Shown here in pieces: positions 54,210 to 63,384 of a DNA stretch of 64,000 bases. Numbering within the stretch: position 1 is the stretch's first letter; each line of letters opens with the position of its first letter. Source of the stretch: Streptomyces violaceorubidus (GTDB lineage Bacteria; Actinomycetota; Actinomycetes; Streptomycetales; Streptomycetaceae); assembly GCF_000717995.1 (NCBI RefSeq), contig NZ_JODM01000014.1, positions 1-64,000 on the forward strand. Reading direction: 5' to 3'. Position numbers and translations under genes: made by a program. A model generated the notes under the pieces. That model was not told the DNA's origin. It saw nothing but the letters and a program-made list of their open reading frames with translations, and ran no database searches.

Positions 54210-54437
54210 GTGCCACCAGTGCGCAACGGAGTGCAGGCCAGCCAGTTGAACGCCTGCTGGAAGAAGAGCCGGCACAGCAACGCCGAGGGCAACTGCGTCG
54301 AGGTCGCCCTCGTCGACGGAGGCATCGCGATGCGCAACTCCCGCGACCCCGACGGCCCCGCGCTCGTCTACACTCCGGCGGAAGTGGCAGCGTTCCTCGC
54401 GGGGGCGAAGGAGGGCGAGTTCGACCACCTGGTGTAG
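54210..54437 (+). CDS. DUF397 domain protein
   Basis: A 75-residue DUF397 protein. The pattern ACWKKSRHSNAEGNCVEVAL, IAMRNSRDPDGPALVYTPAE and VAAFLAGAKEGEFD is diagnostic. DUF397 proteins act as partners of neighbouring XRE/DUF5753 regulators, with antitoxin-like behaviour reported in some cases. GTG start 7 bases after AAGGAG. The XRE gene follows 123 bases downstream. Confidence 0.9.
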   Translation: MPPVRNGVQASQLNACWKKSRHSNAEGNCVEVALVDGGIAMRNSRDPDGPALVYTPAEVAAFLAGAKEGEFDHLV

Positions 54438-54560
54438 GCCGGGGCGTCGCGGCGGCCCGGAAGCGGAGCCCAACTACCCGATTCCCACGGGCGGATGCGG
54501 CGGACACCGACCGGATGAGATAGTGTTTTCTTCAAGTCTGCCGGTCTGCTGGGAGCCAGG

Positions 54561-55481
54561 ATGTCCGCCGCGCCGCATCGCATCTCCCGTCTCGAACCCT
54601 ACCTGGACCGGGCCGAGCCGGCTCCGACACTCCTCAAGATGCTCGTCGGCGTACAGCTGGCGGGTTTTCGCGAGGATGCCGGCCTCTCCCAGGACCAGGC
54701 GGCACGGGAACTGGGCTTCAGTGCCGCGAAGCTCTCGCGCATCGAGTCGGGCAAGGGCCGCAGGCCCCCTTCGGAGAACGACGTCCGCGCCCTGCTCACG
54801 CGGTACGGCACCGACGCCTACGAGGCCTCGGTGCTGCTCAAGCTGTTGCAGCGCGCGGGCGAACCGGGCTGGTGGCAGCGGTACGACAAGCGCCTGATGC
54901 CCGAGTGGTTCGACCGCCTGGTCGGCCTCCAGGAGGCCGCGGCGACCATCCGGACCTTCGAGATCCAGTACGTCCCCGGGCTGCTCCAGACCGAGGCCTA
55001 CACACAGGCCGTGGTCGAGCGCGGTCTGCCCAACGCCACCGCGGCCGAGGTCCGGCGCCGCGTCGAACTGCGCAAGCACCGGGCCGCGTTGCTGGACCGC
55101 AGGGACGCGCCGCAGCTGTGGGCGATCATCGACGAGTCGGTCCTGCTGCGGGTGCTGGGCAGCCGCGAGGTCATGCGCGAGCAGCTCGACCACCTGGTCA
55201 CGATGGCGAAGCGGCCCCATGTGACGCTGCAGATCGTGCCGCTGGACGTGACGAACGCGTCGGCGCCCGCGATCCCCATCACCTACCTGCGTTTCGGCGG
55301 CGCCGATCTGCCGGACGTGGTCTATCTGGAGCACATCGGGAGCGCCAACTTCCTGGAGGACCGGGACGAGACGGAGCAGTACCGGGTCGCGCTGGACCGG
55401 CTGGCCGACGAGGCGCTGACTCCGCGCGCGTCACTGGAGCGGTTGCGCGAGACGATGGCCATGCGCTATCCCGCGCCGTGA
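54561..55481 (+). CDS. XRE-family regulator with DUF5753 domain
   Basis: A 306-residue regulator. The HTH is at residues about 28-80 (VGVQLAGFREDAGLSQDQAA, then RELGFSAAKLSRIESGKGRR). The C-terminal DUF5753 domain spans about 115-300 (IRTFEIQYVPGLLQTEAYTQ; ELRKHRAALLDR; HVTLQIVPLDV; VVYLEHIGSANFLED). It pairs with DUF397 and the divergent HATPase. The ATG lies 7 bases after GGGAG. The AT-rich dyad upstream of DUF397 is the likely binding site. Confidence 0.92.
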   Translation: MSAAPHRISRLEPYLDRAEPAPTLLKMLVGVQLAGFREDAGLSQDQAARELGFSAAKLSRIESGKGRRPPSENDVRALLTRYGTDAYEASVLLKLLQRAGEPGWWQRYDKRLMPEWFDRLVGLQEAAATIRTFEIQYVPGLLQTEAYTQAVVERGLPNATAAEVRRRVELRKHRAALLDRRDAPQLWAIIDESVLLRVLGSREVMREQLDHLVTMAKRPHVTLQIVPLDVTNASAPAIPITYLRFGGADLPDVVYLEHIGSANFLEDRDETEQYRVALDRLADEALTPRASLERLRETMAMRYPAP

Positions 55482-55495
55482 CGGCACCCACCACG

Positions 55496-55548
55496 CCACG
55501 ACGGAGGAGGGGCCACACGCGGTGCGTGTGGCCCCTCCTCCGTCGTGG
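55496..55548. terminator. 25-bp perfect bidirectional terminator
   Basis: Perfectly complementary 25-base arms (55496-55520 and 55524-55548) around GGT, between the convergent XRE gene and methyltransferase gene. The longest stem in the window. Confidence 0.9.
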
Positions 55549-55572
55549 GTGACCTGCTCGGCTCGTCCCCGG

Positions 55573-56391
55573 TCAGCGCAGACGGCCCAGACCGCCGAAC
55601 TCGATCCACTCGTCGGTGAGCTGACGCGGCGCCACCTCGGTGTCCGGACGCCAGGTGGAGACCTCCACCAGACCCGGTTCCAGGATGTCCATGCCCTCGA
55701 AGAGGGCCTCGACGTCCTTGGGCTCACGCACCCGGCCCCAGTGGCCCTGCGTCGCCTTGTCCATGAAGTCCGTGACGAACTTCCGCACCTCGGCATCCTC
55801 GCTGACCAACTGGCACATCACGGCGAAACTCCCGGGCGCCAGCCGCTCGGTCACCCGGCGGACGACCGCCTTGGGCCCGTCCGTGTCACTGTCCGGAATG
55901 CAGTGGAACACCGAGTTGAACAGGACGGCGACCGGCTGCGAGAAGTCGATCAGCCGCTGGGTGTCCGGGTGGGAGAAGATCTCCTCCGTGGCACGCATGT
56001 CGGCGTGGATGACGGCGGTCTGGTCGTTCTGGTCGAGCAGGGCCCGGCCGTGGACCAGAACCATCGGGTCGTTGTCGACGTAGACGACGCGCGACTCGGG
56101 GGCGACGCGCTGGGCGACCTGGTGCACGTTGTCCTGCGTGGGCAGGCCGGAGCCGTGGTCGAGGAACTGACGTATGCCGTAGTCCTCGGCGAGGACCCGG
56201 ACGACCCGCTGGAGGAAACGACGGTTGTTCAGTGCCAGCCGACGCGTGCTGGGGACGACCTTGTCGAGTTCGCCCACGGCCGCGCGGTCGGCCGCGTAGT
56301 TGTCCTTGCCGCCCAGGTAGAAGTCGTACATACGGGCCGCTGTGGGCACGTTGGCGTCGATCTCCGTGGACAGCTGCTTGTCGGCTTGCAT
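55573..56391 (-). CDS. SAM-dependent methyltransferase, SAV2177/DUF574 family
   Basis: A 272-residue protein of the actinobacterial SAV2177 family. Markers are VPTAARMYDFYLGGKDNYAA, the SAM-binding QFLDHGSGLPTQDNVHQVAQ, VVYVDNDPMVLVHGRALL, and the end DEWIEFGGLGRLR. These are Rossmann methyltransferase-like proteins with no known substrate, often many copies per Streptomyces genome. No strong ribosome site; ATG start taken from the conserved N-terminus. Confidence 0.88.
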   Translation of the reverse strand: MQADKQLSTEIDANVPTAARMYDFYLGGKDNYAADRAAVGELDKVVPSTRRLALNNRRFLQRVVRVLAEDYGIRQFLDHGSGLPTQDNVHQVAQRVAPESRVVYVDNDPMVLVHGRALLDQNDQTAVIHADMRATEEIFSHPDTQRLIDFSQPVAVLFNSVFHCIPDSDTDGPKAVVRRVTERLAPGSFAVMCQLVSEDAEVRKFVTDFMDKATQGHWGRVREPKDVEALFEGMDILEPGLVEVSTWRPDTEVAPRQLTDEWIEFGGLGRLR

Positions 56392-56486
56392 CGTTCCCCC
56401 AGCTCCGTACCGGCGCCAACTGGACTGGCATGACAGACAGTACATCCTAAAGACGTAGTGGTCAGCCAAACCAGGGGCCGGATCAT

Positions 56487-56529
56487 GTGGCCGTCAAACC
56501 TGTTGCCGGTCGGCTCAGTTGACGGCCAC
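56487..56529. terminator. Terminator of the liv-type operon
   Basis: GTGGCCGTCAA and TTGACGGCCAC (11 bases, perfect) with a 21-base loop, 9 bases after the stop of the binding-protein gene on the minus strand. Confidence 0.65.
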
Positions 56530-56538
56530 TCGATCGGG

Positions 56539-57834
56539 TCAGCCGCGTCCGGCCATATACGCGTCCACGCCGGGCGCCTTGTGGGCCTCCTCCACGCCGA
56601 CCAGGCCGCCCACCGCCTTGGCGTCGGGCTTCAGCACATACGTGGAGCGGCTGGCCGGCGCGGTCACGAGGGTGAAGTCCTGCGGGGTGCCGAGCCCGGT
56701 GTCGGCGTTCTTCTGCGAACGGTGCGCCTTGACCACGTCCTGACGGGCGAGGCTGCCGCCCTCACAGGCCTTCTTCAGGTCGGCGCCGGTCAGCTGGGCG
56801 GCGTTGTACCCGGAGAGGACGCCGGAGTCGACGGGCTCGCCCGGGTACGCCTTCTGGTAGGAGGCGACCATCCTCTTGACGCCGGGCAGGTCGGAGCTGA
56901 CCGCCGGTGCGGCGCTGACGACGTGGACCATGGCCTCCAGCGCCGCCGCCGCGGGGGTCTTCAGCAGCTGCGGCGCGTAGCCGGGCGCGCTGCTGACGAT
57001 CGGCACCTTCAGGCCGCGGGCGGCGGCCACGCCGGCGAGGGAGGCGGTCTGGGCGGGGCCCGCGCTGATGAGGATCGCCTTCACCCCGGCCTTGCTCAGC
57101 GCGGACACCTGCGCGGTCAGGTCGGTGTCCGTGGCCTTGATCTTCTGGCCGGCGACCTTCATCCCCGCCTGTTCGGCGGCCCACTCGGAGCCCTCCAGCG
57201 CGTTGGCGCCGTAGTCGCCCTCGAAGTAGACGTGACCGATCGTGTCGCCCTTGGCGATCTTCTTGGCGCGGGTGAGGAAGTCGACGGCGGCGATCATGTC
57301 GAGGTCGTAGGTGGTGCCGAGGACCTGGACGGAGTCCCGGCCCAGCAGGCTGGCCGCCCAGGCCTGCGGGAAGGTCAGCATGTGGTCCCGCTCGATGTCG
57401 TCGAGCAGGGCGGCGACCACCGGGGAGCCGATCACCTGGGGCAGGGCGACGACGTCCGGGGCGATGTCGGCGTAGGCGGTGACCGCCTTCTGCACGTCGT
57501 AGCCGTGGTCCTTGACGACGATCTCCACCTCGCGTCCGCAGATGCCGCCCGCGGCGTTGGTCTCGTCGGCCCACATCTGCTGGGCCTGCACGATGCTCTT
57601 GCCGAGGGTGGCGTAGGGGCCGGTGAGGTCGGTCAGCGCGCCCAGTCTGATGGTCTTGTCGCTGATTCCGGGGCCGGACTTGACGCCGTCGGCGGCGGCA
57701 TCGTCGGTGCTCCCGCCGTCCGCCTTGGAGCTGCAGGCGGTGCCCGCGAGCAGCACGGCGGCCAGTGCCGCGGCCAGGGCGGCGGTCCGGGCAGCGGTCC
57801 GGGCGGTGCGGGGCCTGGGGTGCGTGACGTTCAC
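56539..57834 (-). CDS. Branched-chain amino acid/amide ABC importer, substrate-binding lipoprotein (LivK-type)
   Basis: A 431-residue Peripla_BP_6 protein. The lipoprotein signal is basic then AALAAALAAVLLAGTACSS with lipobox LAGTAC. Mature motifs: IRLGALTDLTGPYATLGKSI, QMWADETNAAGGICGREVEI and VVKDHGYDVQKAVTAYADIA. The GTG has AAGGAG 8 bases upstream and overlaps the preceding permease by 4 bases. It is the last gene of a five-gene operon, an unusual place for the binding protein, which is normally made in excess. Substrate unknown. Confidence 0.9.
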   Translation of the reverse strand: MNVTHPRPRTARTAARTAALAAALAAVLLAGTACSSKADGGSTDDAAADGVKSGPGISDKTIRLGALTDLTGPYATLGKSIVQAQQMWADETNAAGGICGREVEIVVKDHGYDVQKAVTAYADIAPDVVALPQVIGSPVVAALLDDIERDHMLTFPQAWAASLLGRDSVQVLGTTYDLDMIAAVDFLTRAKKIAKGDTIGHVYFEGDYGANALEGSEWAAEQAGMKVAGQKIKATDTDLTAQVSALSKAGVKAILISAGPAQTASLAGVAAARGLKVPIVSSAPGYAPQLLKTPAAAALEAMVHVVSAAPAVSSDLPGVKRMVASYQKAYPGEPVDSGVLSGYNAAQLTGADLKKACEGGSLARQDVVKAHRSQKNADTGLGTPQDFTLVTAPASRSTYVLKPDAKAVGGLVGVEEAHKAPGVDAYMAGRG

Positions 57835-58991
57835 GGGGTGTGCTCCTTGGCTCGTGCGGTGGTGTCGGAGGTGTCGGTGGTGGTGGCGCCGGCGGGGCCG
57901 GGCGAGGGCCCGGTGCCGGGTGGTCCGGTGACGGGTGGGCGGCGGCGCAGGCGGGCCCGGGTGCGGCGGGCCAGTCCGTGCAGGCCGTCGGGGGCGTAGA
58001 GGAGGATCACGACGATCGCCGCGCCGTAGAGGTAGCGGGACGCCTCGGTCGGACCGATCGAGCCGCCGCCGGACCCGGGCGCCGCCACCAGGGGCAGTTG
58101 GTCGGCGTAGCGGGTCATCAGCAGGGGCAGCGCGGTGACGAAGACGGCTCCGGCGGTGGCTCCGGCCACCGAGCCGAGACCGCCGATGACGATCATGGCG
58201 AGGTAGTCGACGGAGAGGGCGAGGGAGAAGTAGTCGGGCACCACGCGGCGGAAGGAGAGCGCGAGCAGGACGCCGGCAAGGCCGGCGTACATCGACGAGA
58301 GGACGAAGGCGGCGGAGCGGTACCGGGCCACGTGCACGCCCATCACGGATGCCGCGGTCTCGCTGTCGCGCAGCGCCACCAGGGCTCGTCCGGGGCGTCC
58401 GCGCAGCAGTCCGCGCGCGGTGAACCAGGTGAGGGCGAACAGGGCGAGGCCCAGGTACCAGAGCCGTTCCTCGCCGCCGAACGGCACGCCCAGGACGGTG
58501 AGTTCGGGATCCGACTCGGCGAAGGTGAAGCCGCCCAGCTCCAGCGGCGGCACCGAGCGGCCGTTGAAGCCGCCGGTGACGGAGTCCGCGGTGAGCAGGA
58601 CGTGGTGGCCGAGGAAGACCAGGGCGAGGGTGGCCACGCCGAGGTAGACGCCCTTCACGCGGCCGGCGACGGGGCTGAACAGCCCGCCCGCCGCCCCGGC
58701 GAGGAGTACGGCGAGGACGACGGCGAGGGCGGGCGGCAGTCCGGGCCCCGGCTCGCCCGCCAGCCAGACGTAGCCGTAGGCGCCGACGGCGAGGAAGAAG
58801 GCGTGCCCGAGGGAGAGCTGTCCGGCCGTGCCGCTGAGCAGGCCGAGCCCCACCGCGCCGATGGCCGCGGCCATGGAGAACAGGCCGATGCGCAGCCAGA
58901 AGGCGTCCAGGTAGAAGGGCAGGGCGCACAGGAGCAGTGCGGTCAGCAGGTACGGGCCGCACGTGCGCAGGAGGGGTCGCAGGTCAGACAC
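57831..58991 (-). CDS. ABC importer permease (LivM-type)
   Basis: A 386-residue permease with about 10 membrane helices. Typical segments are GLFSMAAAIGAVGLGLLSGT, AGQLSLGHAFFLAVGAYGYV, and GLGSVAGATAGAVFVTALP. The C-terminal 50 residues are cytosolic, Pro/Thr-rich and disordered. The GTG overlaps the upstream permease by 8 bases. Confidence 0.9.
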   Translation of the reverse strand: MSDLRPLLRTCGPYLLTALLLCALPFYLDAFWLRIGLFSMAAAIGAVGLGLLSGTAGQLSLGHAFFLAVGAYGYVWLAGEPGPGLPPALAVVLAVLLAGAAGGLFSPVAGRVKGVYLGVATLALVFLGHHVLLTADSVTGGFNGRSVPPLELGGFTFAESDPELTVLGVPFGGEERLWYLGLALFALTWFTARGLLRGRPGRALVALRDSETAASVMGVHVARYRSAAFVLSSMYAGLAGVLLALSFRRVVPDYFSLALSVDYLAMIVIGGLGSVAGATAGAVFVTALPLLMTRYADQLPLVAAPGSGGGSIGPTEASRYLYGAAIVVILLYAPDGLHGLARRTRARLRRRPPVTGPPGTGPSPGPAGATTTDTSDTTARAKEHTP

Positions 58992-59883
58992 GGGCCGCTC
59001 CCTTGGCCGCGAAGAGTCCGGCGGGGCGCACCAGCAGGACGAGCACCATCACGGCGTACGGCGCGACGTCCCCGAAGCCCTCGCCCAGCACGTGCAGGTC
59101 GGACTGGTATCCGGCGACGAAGGCCTCGGTGAGGCCGATCAGCATGCTGCCGACCAGAGCACCGACCGGGGAGGTCATGCCGCCGAGGATGGCGGCCGGG
59201 AAGGCCTTCAGCGCGATCTGCCCGGTGGTGCGCTCCAGGCCGGGCGCCGGGAAGGCGACGAGGAAGACGGCGGCGAGTGCGGCGAGACCGCCGGCCAGGC
59301 ACCAGGCGACGGTGCGCACCCGGGTGAGCCGTACGCCCATGAGGGCGGCGGCCTCGCGGTCCTCGGCCGCCGCGCGCAGCGACAGGCCCCAGGGCGTGAA
59401 CCGGAAGAGGGCGAAGGCACCGCCGATGGCGACGGCGGACACCAGGATCGCGGCGACGCGGCTGTCGGCCACGGTCACCGGACCCAGGTCCGTCACCGCG
59501 TCCCCCCACGGATCGCCGAGCGGCAGCAGGTCACCGCCGATGCGCCGGGCGAGGTCGGTGACCAGGACGATGTCGATGCCGATGGTGACGATGGTCTGGA
59601 TGTGCGCGGCGTGCGGGTCGCTGCCCCCGACGCGTTGCAGCACCAGCCGGTCCAGCACCCCGGCGACGGCCGCCGTCACCAGGACCGCGACCGCCAGTGC
59701 CCCGGCGAAGCCGAGGTCGTCGTGGAGGACGGCGACGAGGTACCCGCCGAGCAGCAGCAGCGAGCCGTGGGTGAAGCTCAGGACTCCGGAGGCCTTGAAG
59801 ATGGTGACGAAGCCGAGGGCGATCAGGGCGTACACGGAGCCCAGGGCAAGGCCGTTGAACAGACTGTCGAGGAAGCCGGTCAC
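58984..59883 (-). CDS. ABC importer permease (LivH-type)
   Basis: A 299-residue permease with about 8 helices. It begins FLDSLFNGLALGSVYALIAL and includes GFVTIFKASGVLSFTHGSLL, AALMGVRLTRVRTVAWCLAG and AAILGGMTSPVGALVGSMLI. It pairs with the LivM-type protein to form the channel. GTG start overlapping the ATPase gene by 4 bases. Confidence 0.92.
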   Translation of the reverse strand: MTGFLDSLFNGLALGSVYALIALGFVTIFKASGVLSFTHGSLLLLGGYLVAVLHDDLGFAGALAVAVLVTAAVAGVLDRLVLQRVGGSDPHAAHIQTIVTIGIDIVLVTDLARRIGGDLLPLGDPWGDAVTDLGPVTVADSRVAAILVSAVAIGGAFALFRFTPWGLSLRAAAEDREAAALMGVRLTRVRTVAWCLAGGLAALAAVFLVAFPAPGLERTTGQIALKAFPAAILGGMTSPVGALVGSMLIGLTEAFVAGYQSDLHVLGEGFGDVAPYAVMVLVLLVRPAGLFAAKGAARV

Positions 59884-60677
59884 GCCGCGTCCTCCCCCGA
59901 GGTGGTGCCGAGGTAGGCGCGCAGCACCTCGGGGTCGCGCCGGACCCGGTCGGGGGTGCCGTGGGCGATGGCCCGGCCGAAGTCGAGGACGGTGACCTCG
60001 TCGGCGAGCCGCATGACCAGGCCCATGTCGTGCTCGACCAGCACGACGGAGAGGCCGAGTTCGGCGCGGATCTCCCGGACCACCTCGGTCATGCGGACGC
60101 GTTCGGCGGCGTTCATGCCGGCCACGGGTTCGTCGAGCAGCAGTACACGGGGCTCCAGACAGAGGGCGCGGGCGAGTTCGACGCGTTTGCGGTCGCCGTA
60201 GGACAGCAGCGCGACGGGTGAGTCGAAGTGGGCGCCGAGGCCGGTGAGTTCGGCGATCTCGCGGGCCTTGGCGAGGTGGGCGCGCTGTTCGCGCACGGCG
60301 CGCGGCAGGCGCAGCGCGCTGGCGGCGAAACCGGCGTGGGACAGGGCGTGCCGGCCGAGCATGAGGTTGTCGGCGACGGTGCCCTGGGTGGTGACGATGT
60401 TCTGGAAGGTGCGGGCGACGCCCAGCGCGGCGATCCGGTGCGGGGCGAGCCGGGTCAGTTCCGCGGCGCCGAGCCGTACCGAACCGGCGGCGGGGCGGTA
60501 CAGGCCGGACAGGACGTTGAAGCAGGTGGACTTGCCGGCGCCGTTGGGGCCGATGACGGCGTGCACGGTGCCGGGGGCGACGGTGAAGGAGACGTCGTCG
60601 AGGGCGAGGAGACCGGCGAAGCGCACGGTGACGCCGCGCACGTCGAGCGCGGGCGGTGCGGCGGCGGGGGTGGTCAC
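59880..60677 (-). CDS. ABC importer ATPase (LivG-type)
   Basis: A 265-residue ATPase. Walker A GPNGAGKSTCFNVLSG; the LivG-type signature ALLSYGDRKRVELARAL; Walker B RVLLLDEPVAGMN; switch His in VVLVEHDMGLV; and the C-terminal LivG extension HGTPDRVRRDPEVLRAYLG. GTG start overlapping the LivF-type gene by 4 bases. Confidence 0.93.
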   Translation of the reverse strand: MTTPAAAPPALDVRGVTVRFAGLLALDDVSFTVAPGTVHAVIGPNGAGKSTCFNVLSGLYRPAAGSVRLGAAELTRLAPHRIAALGVARTFQNIVTTQGTVADNLMLGRHALSHAGFAASALRLPRAVREQRAHLAKAREIAELTGLGAHFDSPVALLSYGDRKRVELARALCLEPRVLLLDEPVAGMNAAERVRMTEVVREIRAELGLSVVLVEHDMGLVMRLADEVTVLDFGRAIAHGTPDRVRRDPEVLRAYLGTTSGEDAA

Positions 60678-61465
60678 GCGGCCCCCTTGCCGTCGGCGCC
60701 GTCGGTGGTCTCGCCCAGGTAGAGACGGCGTACGGCGTCCGTCCGCGCGAGGTCGGCGGCGTCGCCGGACAGCCGGATCTCGCCGACCTCCAGGACGTGG
60801 GCCTGTCCGGCGAGGGAGAGGGCCATGCCGGCGTTCTGTTCGACGAGGAGGACGGCGGTGCCCTGGGCGTTGATCTCTCGGACGACCTCGGCGATGCGGT
60901 CGACCATCATCGGGGCGAGCCCGAGCGATGGCTCGTCGAGGAGGAGCAGGCGCGGGGCGGCCATCAGGGCGCGGCCGATGGCCAGCATCTGCTGCTCCCC
61001 GCCGGACAGCAGGCCGGCGGCCTGGCGGGTGCGCTCGGCGAGTCGCGGGAACAGCGTGAAGACGCGCTCCCTGGCCTCGCGGACCTGGGCGGGGGCCCGG
61101 CGGTTGAGGCCGAGCCCGCCGGCCCGCAGGTTCTCGTCGACGGTGAGTCCGGCGAACACCCGCCTGCCCTCGGGCACCTGGACGACTCCGGCGCGCACGG
61201 CGGCGACCGGGTCCCGGCCGTCCAGGACCGTGTCGCCGTAGCGGACCCGGCCGGCCGTGATCGCACCGCGGTGCAGGCGCAGGGTGCCCGAGACGGCCCG
61301 CAGCAGCGTCGTCTTGCCGGCGCCGTTGGCTCCGAGCAGGGCGACGACGGCGCCGTGCGGGACGGTCAGGGACACGGAGCGGAGGGCGGACAGGGCGCGC
61401 CCGTACGTCACGTCGAGGCTCTCGACGTGCAGCGCGGGTGCGCCGTCCGGTGGTGCTGCGGGCAT
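60674..61465 (-). CDS. ABC importer ATPase (LivF-type), first gene of operon
   Basis: A 263-residue ATPase. Walker A LLGANGAGKTTLLRAVSG; signature LLSGGEQQMLAIGRALM; Walker B RLLLLDEPSLGLAP; VLLVEQNAGMALSLAGQAHV. It leads the operon, so the promoter must lie in the repeat-bearing 630-base region upstream. AAGGAG-like AGGAG lies before the ATG. Confidence 0.92.
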   Translation of the reverse strand: MPAAPPDGAPALHVESLDVTYGRALSALRSVSLTVPHGAVVALLGANGAGKTTLLRAVSGTLRLHRGAITAGRVRYGDTVLDGRDPVAAVRAGVVQVPEGRRVFAGLTVDENLRAGGLGLNRRAPAQVREARERVFTLFPRLAERTRQAAGLLSGGEQQMLAIGRALMAAPRLLLLDEPSLGLAPMMVDRIAEVVREINAQGTAVLLVEQNAGMALSLAGQAHVLEVGEIRLSGDAADLARTDAVRRLYLGETTDGADGKGAA

Positions 61466-62097
61466 CGCGGCTCCTTGGGACCGGGCCGGGAACGGCGCGG
61501 TGACGGTGAAGGGGGGAGCTCACGACAGCACGGGCACGGGGGGCCGTACAGGGGGGCCGGGCAGGGTCGCTGCGGTGTCCCAGTCCGGGGGCGGCGAGTC
61601 TGTGCGGATGCCCAGCGGACGGTGCGGGACCGGCTTCCGGGCGCCCGCCCTCGCGGTGCGCGGTGCTGTCACCCGGCGTCCGGCGTCCGGCGTCCTGGCG
61701 TCCCGGGCGTCCGGGAAGCACCGCGGGCACCGGCCCCGGAGCGGATCCGGCGCGGCCCCGGCGTGGATCCGGCGTGGCTCCGGCGCGGCCCCGGCGCGGA
61801 TCCGGCGTGGCTCCGGGGCGGCTCCGGGGCGGCCCGCACGGTGCGCCGAGCGGGACCGTACCGGTTGCGGTCCCGACGCTCACGGACCCCGCCCGTCCCG
61901 CCGCCCAGCCGTGGGCCATCCGCCGCCGGATCGTCGCGGCCGAGCCGGAGTCGACGGCACCGACGCGGGAAGGGTGAGCCGGAGGGCGGGACAGGGCGCC
62001 GGTGTGAGGGGCAGGGCGCAGGTGTGCGGGACCGGGGCACGCCGTGGCGGCCCGGTGGCTGCGCTGCTCGCGGGGACGTCGTGCCCCGCGCCCGCGC
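61466..62097. other. Non-coding region of about 630 bases upstream of the liv-type operon
   Basis: It holds the presumed operon promoter and two short tandem arrays (see the 11-bp array). A few long open frames cross it but have repeat-derived, low-complexity translations and no ribosome sites. No RNA gene was recognised. Confidence 0.5.
61673..61830. repeat. 11-bp tandem array with neighbouring CCGGCGT repeats
   Basis: Nine head-to-tail units of about GGNNCCGGCGC/T (NN = AT, CC or CT) run from 61732 to 61830. Upstream, at 61673-61712, CCGGCGT is repeated three times and then decays into GGCGTCC copies. Non-coding; the array lies between the PucR gene and the importer operon. Confidence 0.8.
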
Positions 62098-63384
62098 TCA
62101 GTCGCGCAGGACCCGTCGGGCCGTCAGGGCCAGGCTGAACTCGACGACGTCGGCCGGGCGGGCCAGGGAGCGCCCGGTGAGCTGTTCGCAGCGGCGGAGG
62201 CGGTTGAGGACCGTGTTGCGGTGGCAGTAGAGGCGCTCGCCCGCACGCTGGGCCGAACCGTCGCAGTCGAGCCAGGTGGTGAGGGTGTCGAGGAGCACCT
62301 CGCGGTCGGCGGGCTCCAGACGGAGCAGCGGGCCGAGCACCTTCTCGGCGAGCGCCCGGCCCATCTCGGGGCTGGAGACGACCAGGGCGGCCGGGAGATG
62401 GTCGGCCAGGCGCACGGTGCCGCCCGCCACCGGGCAGATGGCCAGGGCGGTGTCCGCGAACCTGCGGGCGTCCCCCACGGCGGCGAGTCCGTCGACCGGG
62501 CTGCCGACGCCGATCCGGAGCCCCGGAACCGGGGCTTCGGGCGCGGTGTCGATCTCGTCCGGGTCCGGGAGCCCCTCGCCGTGGGCGCCGACCAGGACGA
62601 TGCCGTAGTCGGCCTCCGCCCCGGCGTGCCAGTGGACGTGGCCCCCGGGCGGTACGGCGGCGGCGCGGGCCGCGGCGGACCGGGCCGGCGGGCCGCCGGT
62701 GACGGCGACGACGACGTACCGGCCCTGTTCGGGGAGGTCGAGGGCCCGGGCGGCCTCGGGGAGATCGGCGATGCGGCCGGTGCCGTCGAGCAGGCCGGCC
62801 GCCAGCAGCCGGGCCCGGTTCTCGCGGCGCCGGCCGAGCTGCCACTCGGTCTGCCGGTAGGCGTCCGCGACGAGGGTGCAGTGCTCGTCGACGAAGTTCC
62901 ACACGTCGGCGGCCACGTGCACGAGGAGCCGCACGTCCTCCGGCGCGGCCCTGGACGTCTCCTCGACCAGCCGCTGCCACACCAGCGAGCCGCCCAGGCG
63001 GAAGGCGTGCAGCAGCGCGTCCAGCGGGAGCCCCTGCTCGGCGCGGGCGGCGCCGATCCGCCAGGAGCACCGGCGGGCCGCGTCCCGGGCGCCGCGCGGG
63101 TCGAGCAGCGAGGCCACGCTGTGCCGCAGCGAGCGGTGGGCCTCCTGCCAGGTGGCGGCGGGGTCCTTCGCAAGGGCGGCCCGGTACGCGGGCTCCTGCT
63201 CCCGCAGCAGGGCGATCAGCCGGTCGGTCAGGTCGGGGAGGTCGTCGAGCAGGGCACGGGCGGCCCGGTGCAGGACACGCAGGGCGTCGGCGTCGATCAA
63301 CGACGTGACGCCGGGTGTCCGCGGGCGTGGAACGGGCGTCAGCCCGGTGCGGATCACTGCTCGTGACCGTACGGCGTGCTGCAT
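62098..63384 (-). CDS. PucR-family transcriptional regulator
   Basis: A 428-residue regulator of the PucR/CdaR class. The N-terminal half is helical (DALRVLHRAARALLDDLPDL; AEQGLPLDALLHAFRLGGSL), the middle is a GGDEF-like fold remnant, and the C-terminal HTH_30 is LLDTLTTWLDCDGSAQRAGE followed by RLYCHRNTVLNRLRRCEQLT. PucR-type regulators commonly control purine, amide or amino-acid use. Being directly upstream of, and on the same strand as, the importer operon, it is its likely regulator. GGGGAGG precedes the ATG. Confidence 0.88.
   Translation of the reverse strand: MQHAVRSRAVIRTGLTPVPRPRTPGVTSLIDADALRVLHRAARALLDDLPDLTDRLIALLREQEPAYRAALAKDPAATWQEAHRSLRHSVASLLDPRGARDAARRCSWRIGAARAEQGLPLDALLHAFRLGGSLVWQRLVEETSRAAPEDVRLLVHVAADVWNFVDEHCTLVADAYRQTEWQLGRRRENRARLLAAGLLDGTGRIADLPEAARALDLPEQGRYVVVAVTGGPPARSAAARAAAVPPGGHVHWHAGAEADYGIVLVGAHGEGLPDPDEIDTAPEAPVPGLRIGVGSPVDGLAAVGDARRFADTALAICPVAGGTVRLADHLPAALVVSSPEMGRALAEKVLGPLLRLEPADREVLLDTLTTWLDCDGSAQRAGERLYCHRNTVLNRLRRCEQLTGRSLARPADVVEFSLALTARRVLRD

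Noticed and set aside
55573..56391. SAV2177-type methyltransferase as a tailoring enzyme of the RiPP
   Set aside because: It lies about 6 kb away behind several unrelated units and on the other strand, and belongs to a large paralogous family without RiPP links.
61732..61830. Possible CRISPR array
   Set aside because: Units are 11 bases, contiguous and without unique spacers. The 14-bp and 17-bp arrays were rejected for the same reason, and no cas genes are present.
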